Shown: positions 61,801 to 64,000 of the stretch, piece after piece
How the letters are laid out: every line of letters begins with the position of its first letter
Numbering within the stretch: position 1 is the first letter of the stretch
From: a virus
Length of the DNA: 64,000 nt
Reading direction: 5' to 3' (one strand)
IMG/VR virus record: IMGVR_UViG_3300020455_000012
Span: 1 to 64,000 of that record
Made by a program: the position numbers and the translations under genes
The notes under the pieces: model-generated
What the model saw: only the letters and a program-made list of their open reading frames with translations
What the model was told of the DNA's origin: nothing
Database searches by the model: none

Positions 61801-62583
61801 TCTTCTGTTGTGGTTAGTTTAGGGGGTACAGGATATACTGCTGCACCTAATGTGATCATTGGTACTCCTGTTGGTTTAGGAACTACAACTAGAGCATCTG
61901 TTACATCCACTCTTACTGGAGATGCAGTTTCTGCTATCACAGTTACTTCTCCTGGCACAGGATATACCAATACTTCTGCACCTGAAGTTCTTATTGAAGT
62001 TCCTAATGTAACAAGAGAAATAAATGATTCCTCTACTTATGAAGGTGACTTCGGAGAAATCGTAGGAGTTGGTACAACCTGTGTAGGTGTCGCATCTACA
62101 GGCATTGTATTTGATATGTACATTCCTACCAATTCTTATTTAAGGGACACTTCTATAGTTGGAACTGCTGTTACAATAAGTGGCATTCAAACTGGATATT
62201 ACTTTACAGTTTCTAATAGTAATATTGGAAATGGTGTAACATCGATCTATCAGAATAGATCAGTCTTAGGAATAGGAACTACCTTCCTAGATAATGTATA
62301 TGAAGTCGCTGCAGTTTCTGTTGCACAAACTTCAGTACCTGGTATTGCTAATACATATGTGGCTAGAGTAACAACTAGTGTTTCTAGTTTCAATTCCCTA
62401 TCAGGTGTGGGTGTGAGTGAGTTGTTTGGAAGTTTCTCATGGGGAAGAATAACACTAGGATCAAGACCTAGTGCTGCTGTTACATCCTTTACTGCCTATA
62501 CGCAAAACGGATTTACTGGCATCTCTACATCAGCAGTGGTGAGTAGAGTTTCTCCTTTAAAATCTCAAGATTATTCTAGTTAA
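49840..62583 (+). CDS. 7: Giant baseplate wedge protein in the gp7 position, with YHYH-like domain
   Basis: A 4247-residue protein, one of the longest for this position (T4 gp7 is 1032). The first 250 residues (QNIVENQLPSFVQEDFPLL, IQNIDEYLKL) are the gp7-type start of cyanomyoviruses. A YHYH-like domain lies near 1265-1400 (GWAYDGNPIYGPYGYTE). Much of the rest is repeated beta modules containing GSGY..PPxLxVSG, FGVGVQEFHSF-like and NHGFSSGEKV-like units. Residues 3740-3830 resemble a domain of the 27767-29569 fibre protein. No frameshift is seen over 12.7 kb. It probably covers the wedge with extra surface domains. Confidence 0.8.
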   Translation: MISTDLQRVQIQNIVENQLPSFVQEDFPLLGEFLKEYYVSQEYPGASADLIQNIDEYLKLESLTNNSNQTQLGSDVGYQDTTITVTFDLNKGIFGTYQFPDRYGLIQIDNEIILYTEKTNTTFKGCVRGFSGVTSYKALDAIDKLQFSQSDINPHGAGSTVINLSALLLNEFLIKVKKQVSPGFEDRVLDSDLNERLFISRSKDFYETKGTDESFKILFGALYGEKVDVIKPREFLFKPSDAQYRITKDLVVQSIQGDPLDLLNSTLYQNAAHFGDHYCVEEAYAPISDVAKIAIGNSDYYKLSLDYGYARDVPLKGSVFGEFIIHPNTQIITEVAVGSSVVDVDSTIGFPEAGELYAVYGTGVTGILTYRSKSVNQFFGVGLANTTTVGVTTAINSKENIRLNIDAYGYVGLGTTTKISVRIGGVLADPIIPENTYYFDKDDTISIRSLGITTSSAKVDNWFYNVATKYDIESITLVDSSDFTYTLVTQAKNNFRLGDKVTITDSLGSTKDSTVTEVISAYSFSIKGQGVIATAKYTVQRQILRGKVKTSLSDYSYIDNYFANIQNTYVKFNQDLVVASSSIPNYYNAPLDFYDRKITLNGEYSGSEFTILDVEDHGYYTGDAVYYNSYDIETKDFLGNTTKVISKFPEMDPGIFFVNRLNKNQFQLATSPANISNNSFVSVSGIVTSNTLEYINFHNKDVEHQLLLKEIKAPVNDDGNYDTEPGTRTGILVNGVEILNYKSNESVYYGSIKEFDVASKGTGYDVINPPILHVSDNVGSGATGICAIKGSLIDVNITDPGFDYVSTPTVTISGGNGTGASASASLKSIDHSVSFNATADSARVDLTDSTIGFSTFHKFRNGEKVIYKTNGQTAVGGISTDAIYYVHTVGVSTIKLYKSETDAIKAGINTISLSSFGVGVQEFHSFDKKQILSNIIIDNPGSGYENKKRTIVSSVGINTSLNQININDHGYKSKEIIQYSYNVDQISGINSNTNYIVTEVDNNNFKLSSVGVGTTTKFLYYDTEQYIDLTISGLGTGTHTFNYEPITVSLTGEIGVITATGQDFRAKLQPLFKGSLESVQVTSEGSQYGSSDIINYDRQPLMTLNSGSGAEITAIINNGRIVEAVVDNQGQGYNAPPNLVVSGRGYNCKLVPIIEDGKITRVRIHNPGIGYTGSVGVGVTVDDSNAKLRAKIQTWSVNLFQKYLNIISDDDGILAESENSELGIEYTHLYAPRKLRESLYVRDQDNNVKYGLLDLQKVDEEEVSASFHSPIIGWAYDGNPIYGPYGYTERTGGFIKAMESGYKPVTGTNRPSLSIFPQGFFVEDFEFDNSGDLDEHNGRFCITPDYPEGVYAYFATINPTVIENSGPFNRYRMPEFPYLIGNSFKSQPNSFNYDNSIDQQSYDFNNTTWFRNTTPYSLTEQNAYYDFLQQPNKEKTQLIDINLVSHGSIDKVGILTGGNNYKVNDDIHFQKINEKQQAKAKVSKVGGKVVNTISVASSTISDLEISPFDSNGGYIAFSTSPHNFTNLNLVSLSGFNTSTDYLQGSFNIGVKTESVLLAGAAATIGATGIVTYFGISGSLSNDLLSIRENDILGIGTETIKVLQVDRVNSRLRVLRAQESTMGSAHTAGSAITEDSRKFTFKSSPENEVTFELNKEIYFEPKETLGIGTLAGVGIGTTISFSNPGAGITQVYIQTEALYLPNHGLKSGDVVNYKTNTGDAIGVSTDGITLYNLPTDAPLYIGKISNDLVGIQTFQVGIGSTGTFVGIASTTVNRGLLRLTGIGTGVYHSFKTVKNNVVNAEGHRNTVTVATASTHGLQFNDNVTINAQPGIGTTVTVKYNDFNRRIVFDPKSFVAGNVDTTDNTIEISNHGFSSGEKVIHTATSSSGGLEDNKMYYIFKYSTSKVKLCLSKYQSEQFEPEFVNITSASAGTLSAINPTLNSYKNHKVRFDLSDSSLAGFVGISSYSAFDFNLYTDSDFKNRFYSSSTTNVFEVSKSGEVGISTDAGLTLSVSNKLPDILYYKFTPINKSLVSESKSGIVIDKEITGFNQIEIKDSLYSGTYAVTGIGTTNTFTYNLVTRPEKPSYSESESLLEYSTDSTTAYGAIADIELKYKGSGYSEIVGISSINTGVGTKAILEPSSESIGKIVSTEIENIGFDYSADNTIRPVANFPEILQIESLTSFQKIGISSAGKNYSIAPNLIVIDGYTGKQVTDVDLKYEIGDQQVTILKNTKGIYNTPPTLIPTGNVNGIGINTISYDSTTQNVTVGLDTAFSDSSPFSVGDKVLIENVSVGVGTSGYGYNSSKYEYTLFTLTDVNIPLGGSVGFVTYSLAGLLPANALPGNQDVLNSAGVIIPQKYFPQFDIKLQKNNFITGEQVSSGNKIGKVESWNNNSETLKISSSDEFDVGDLIIGNTSETQGTIDSKINFESDIEINAGSIVKKGWQRETGFLNNNLQRLPDNVYYQNFSYSLKSKVSMHKWDDAVNKLSHPTGFLKFSDLVVESNSDSTDIIANDSDLFIFIDSIGVVDINAYSSFDLVTENSLSISDTKTLSNQVYFNSRVLTDYYESVGNRVLTIDDFSTSFNSDPRSTRFSVADEFPVNQRSKKFLTLVKDKTFTGERQVMIVSLLQNGVKGYINQYGRIESAVDLGSFDFTVSGTSGQLLFYPTKYSVNNYSISSVSLDLVGLNTTGIGSTTLGNFVNINSTQTSVPTGTATTIVGIASTYRSSKVLVQINADNGRMEYDELNILHDGTTVDLLEYGQITTDDSIVGGGAGLGTYTASMSTGDIIVQFVPHAGIAASVDTIRVSIADTASGSTGIGTQFLGNGQEDIAFIDSSYTVINASGSPTENLIAQYDINNTVETNDHNAAYYLLSVEDVTNNRYEMSEVIVLNDSSETYMTEYGNITSVAGLGTVGSAVSSNYVNLYYTPNASTHVQVRVFQMSLQIAAENSAITSVDEIDLNNASINCGFGNYEGTEVDVLRAFNLTHDGRNIFAREFDGSDSSVVNLTKNSVTIPEHFFVSGEEVTYAATGDSSPIGIATTTITGIGTTSLLPSTLYAIKIDETTLKFAKTAEDALKTVPNEIHLTSVGVGAAHTITSRNQNTKCLIGLDNAIQQPIVSTAVTTGITTQIGIADVVVQVSGITSFFGGDLIQINEEIMKVNTVGYGTTNHLLVDRQWMGTALGIHTQNSIVTKVEGDYNIVDNTINFITAPKGPDPISSTTNEPDSRDWVGITTFSTFQGRTFMRGAAANSSNRPYATNQVFDDISEGFTGVGKTFTLKSDGSNAVGFSTNNGVILINGVFQGPTGGLSTYQDYILSEGSGITTITFTGTATSLASDPNNSNIPVGGVVASVGSTGGLGYQPLVAAGGTAIVSAAGTVSSISIGNSGSGYRVGVQTVVNVAIQTGTNVQTELIGIGTAAITAGHITGIAITNSQVIYIPRAIYDVGYTSTTGITTITTTTAHGLLIGQEVKLAGIAFTCDYLPAVGVQSAVYDNTTGIMTVTTSSAHGLSVTGKASDVVLTGLAFTCSLDDGAATHSYPRTSDPAYGGTPVTGVASVTQFTINVGVSTVPTFYASGGTIQPALIAPRDINNSDSGTDPAASGSSVLTVGNTTSFTINSGISTRTHFYSRGGTVNRQMDVIIDEPLGYTNIPLVYSSDSTAGIGTQATVDIVVGQGSSVSQFEIKNTGYGYQDNQILTVPKMGTTGIPTDPSKSFAEFQITIQDVSTDSFAGWTFGQLEVLDKIQSQFDGVKRTFTLQKDGAPITIRAREGSNIDVQSTILVFINDVLQVPGDGYTLANGSILTFASAPKGRETDGSFDGDTCKILFYKGSGDVDVTFRDVLETVKKGDILTIQGDADLCANSLKQGDRLVNEIAASDVVNTNAYTGVGINGDPDCKRTVTWTKQGVDKIINGQVISKSREELEALVNPTTFIIQSVGVGSTVIFVESVRTFFDASNEDQTTAKTQKISLTSQDNIVGASATAVVSAAGTISSVVVSLGGTGYTAAPNVIIGTPVGLGTTTRASVTSTLTGDAVSAITVTSPGTGYTNTSAPEVLIEVPNVTREINDSSTYEGDFGEIVGVGTTCVGVASTGIVFDMYIPTNSYLRDTSIVGTAVTISGIQTGYYFTVSNSNIGNGVTSIYQNRSVLGIGTTFLDNVYEVAAVSVAQTSVPGIANTYVARVTTSVSSFNSLSGVGVSELFGSFSWGRITLGSRPSAAVTSFTAYTQNGFTGISTSAVVSRVSPLKSQDYSS

Positions 62584-62591
62584 CAATCTTT

Positions 62592-62599
62592 GATAAATA
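62592..62599 (+). promoter_or_regulatory. Late promoter-like GATAAATA
   Basis: GATAAATA, 20 bases before the gp8 ATG, one base from TATAAATA. Confidence 0.5.
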
Positions 62600-62619
62600 A
62601 GTAAAAAAACTATCGCAAA

Positions 62620-64000
62620 ATGGCTGCAATTATAACTGATCAACTTCGTATATTAAATACTAAAGATTTTGTTGCCAGTGTAGCATCGACAACTAATTCA
62701 TTTTATACGTGGATTGGTTTACCGAATGCTACACAGGTTGATTCTGATTGGAATACGACTCCACCTGATCCACGGGATAGTTTTAATCAAGAGAATGAAT
62801 ATTGGGATACAATGATAGCCTTGAAAAAGGTAGATACTACAGATGTGAAGCAAGTTGTTCAGAAAAATGTATGGGCATCAGGTATTACCTATGACATGTA
62901 TAGAAACGATATTAAAGCAGAAAATCCTTCTAAACCTTCTAATGCCATTACATTATATGATGCAAATTATTTTATTGTAAATTCCGATTATAAAGTTTAT
63001 ATTTGTCTTCAGAATGGAACAGATCCTGATAATCCAGAAGGAAAAGCATCATTAGATGAACCAACTTTTACTGATCTAGAACCTAGAGCAGCGGGTAGTA
63101 GTGGTGATGGATATATTTGGAAATATCTTTATACTATTAAACCAGGTGATATTGTAAAATTTGACTCTACCAACTTTATGCCTGTTCCTGCACATTGGGC
63201 AACTAATACTACTGATGCTGCAGTAAGAGATAATGCATCTACTAGTGGGCAACTTAAGATTGTTACTATCACTAATAGAGGAATTGGATTAGGCACTGCT
63301 AATCAAACTTATACGCAAGTTCCTATTAATGGTGATGGTGCTGGTGCAGAGGCAACTGTTGTAATCAATAGTTCGTCAAAAGTAGAGTCAGTAACCGTTT
63401 CAAAAGGTGGTTCTGGTTATAGTTTTGGAACATTGGATTTAGAAGCAGGTTCAGTTCCCACAGGAACAACTGCGGCTGCATTTAATGTCATTATTCCTCC
63501 TCAGGGTGGACATGGTGCTGACATTTATAGAGAACTAGGAGCCAAGAATGCTCTTGTTTATTCACGCATTGAAAACGATACTGAAAATCCTGATTTCATT
63601 ACAGGACAAGAATTTGCTCGTATTGGTATAGTTCAAAATCCAGAAGCATATGGTTCTACTGAAAATTTAGAACTAGATAAAGCAAGTGCTGTATATGCTT
63701 TAAGATTAACTGGTGCTGGTTCTAGTACTGCTACATTTACTGCAGATGATTTTGTTACTCAAACTATAGGGATTGGATCCACTGCTGTAGGAAGAGTTAT
63801 TTCTTATGATCAAACAACTGCTGTTCTTAAGTACTGGCAGGATAGATCTACTGCTGGTTTTAATACTAACGGTAGTGCAAATACGGATCCTACTTATGGA
63901 TTCCAAATGGACAGATTTACTGCAAACATTAAATCGGGTGGATCATTTACCATTAATGGTGGATCAACTGCATTATCAATTAGCACATCATTTACAGGTG
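62620..64000 (+). CDS. 8: Baseplate wedge protein gp8, 3' truncated by window end
   Basis: The first 460 residues of a gp8-like protein. MAAIITDQLRILNTKDFVAS and SFYTWIGLPNATQVDSDW match the T4-like cyanophage gp8 start. YWDTMIALKKVDTTDVKQVV and GSSGDGYIWKYLYTI are further typical segments. Residues 205-290 (ITNRGIGLGTA, GGSGYSFGTL) carry the same GSGY module as the giant gp7-position protein. It continues past position 64000. Confidence 0.85.
   Translation, partial: MAAIITDQLRILNTKDFVASVASTTNSFYTWIGLPNATQVDSDWNTTPPDPRDSFNQENEYWDTMIALKKVDTTDVKQVVQKNVWASGITYDMYRNDIKAENPSKPSNAITLYDANYFIVNSDYKVYICLQNGTDPDNPEGKASLDEPTFTDLEPRAAGSSGDGYIWKYLYTIKPGDIVKFDSTNFMPVPAHWATNTTDAAVRDNASTSGQLKIVTITNRGIGLGTANQTYTQVPINGDGAGAEATVVINSSSKVESVTVSKGGSGYSFGTLDLEAGSVPTGTTAAAFNVIIPPQGGHGADIYRELGAKNALVYSRIENDTENPDFITGQEFARIGIVQNPEAYGSTENLELDKASAVYALRLTGAGSSTATFTADDFVTQTIGIGSTAVGRVISYDQTTAVLKYWQDRSTAGFNTNGSANTDPTYGFQMDRFTANIKSGGSFTINGGSTALSISTSFTG

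Overview
This AT-rich window is part of the genome of a T4-like marine myovirus, most likely a cyanophage. The evidence is the baseplate gene order gp25, gp6, gp7-like, gp8 at 47.4-64 kb, T4-type late-promoter motifs (TATAAATA and variants) in front of the structural genes, fibre shafts of the kind found in marine T4-like phages, and a block of very small, tightly packed genes preceded by sigma70-type promoters. I see no photosynthesis gene, integrase, tRNA or CRISPR array here, so the host is inferred and not proven.

Region 1 (1-31 kb) is a fibre and decoration region. It holds two long fibre proteins (57-2522 and 27767-29569) and seven paralogous proteins built on RCC1-type repeats (2535, 4558, 9604, 21854, 23693, 25884 and 29583). 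In each of the seven I count seven repeats, as in a complete seven-bladed RCC1 propeller. Two gene clusters sit between them, at 5.8-9.6 kb and 10.9-21.8 kb. They encode eight probable 2-oxoglutarate/Fe(II) oxygenases, six or so glycosyltransferase-like proteins (two related to GT9 heptosyltransferases), a sulfotransferase, a Cys-cluster protein, and most of an ADP-heptose pathway: RfaE1-like kinase, RfaE2-like nucleotidyltransferase, HAD phosphatase, cupin and HldD epimerase. My main hypothesis is that this is a phage-encoded hydroxylation, glycosylation and sulfation system that modifies the RCC1 adhesins or the host surface.

Region 2 (31-47 kb) is an early or accessory region. It has a SprT-like protease, a ParB/Srx-like protein, a DNA methyltransferase, a KxDG nucleotidyltransferase-like protein, a HicA-like protein, a UvsW-like helicase, and about thirty small proteins. 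It is punctuated by terminator hairpins that contain or touch a promoter, by a candidate structured RNA at 34.18-34.38 kb, and by a cluster of DnaA-box-like sequences at 43.7-44.05 kb. Two further oxygenases and a conserved GT-A-like protein lie just before the baseplate genes.

Region 3 (47-64 kb) is the baseplate wedge operon: gp25, gp6, a 4247-residue gp7-position protein with a YHYH-like domain, and the start of gp8, which runs off the window end.
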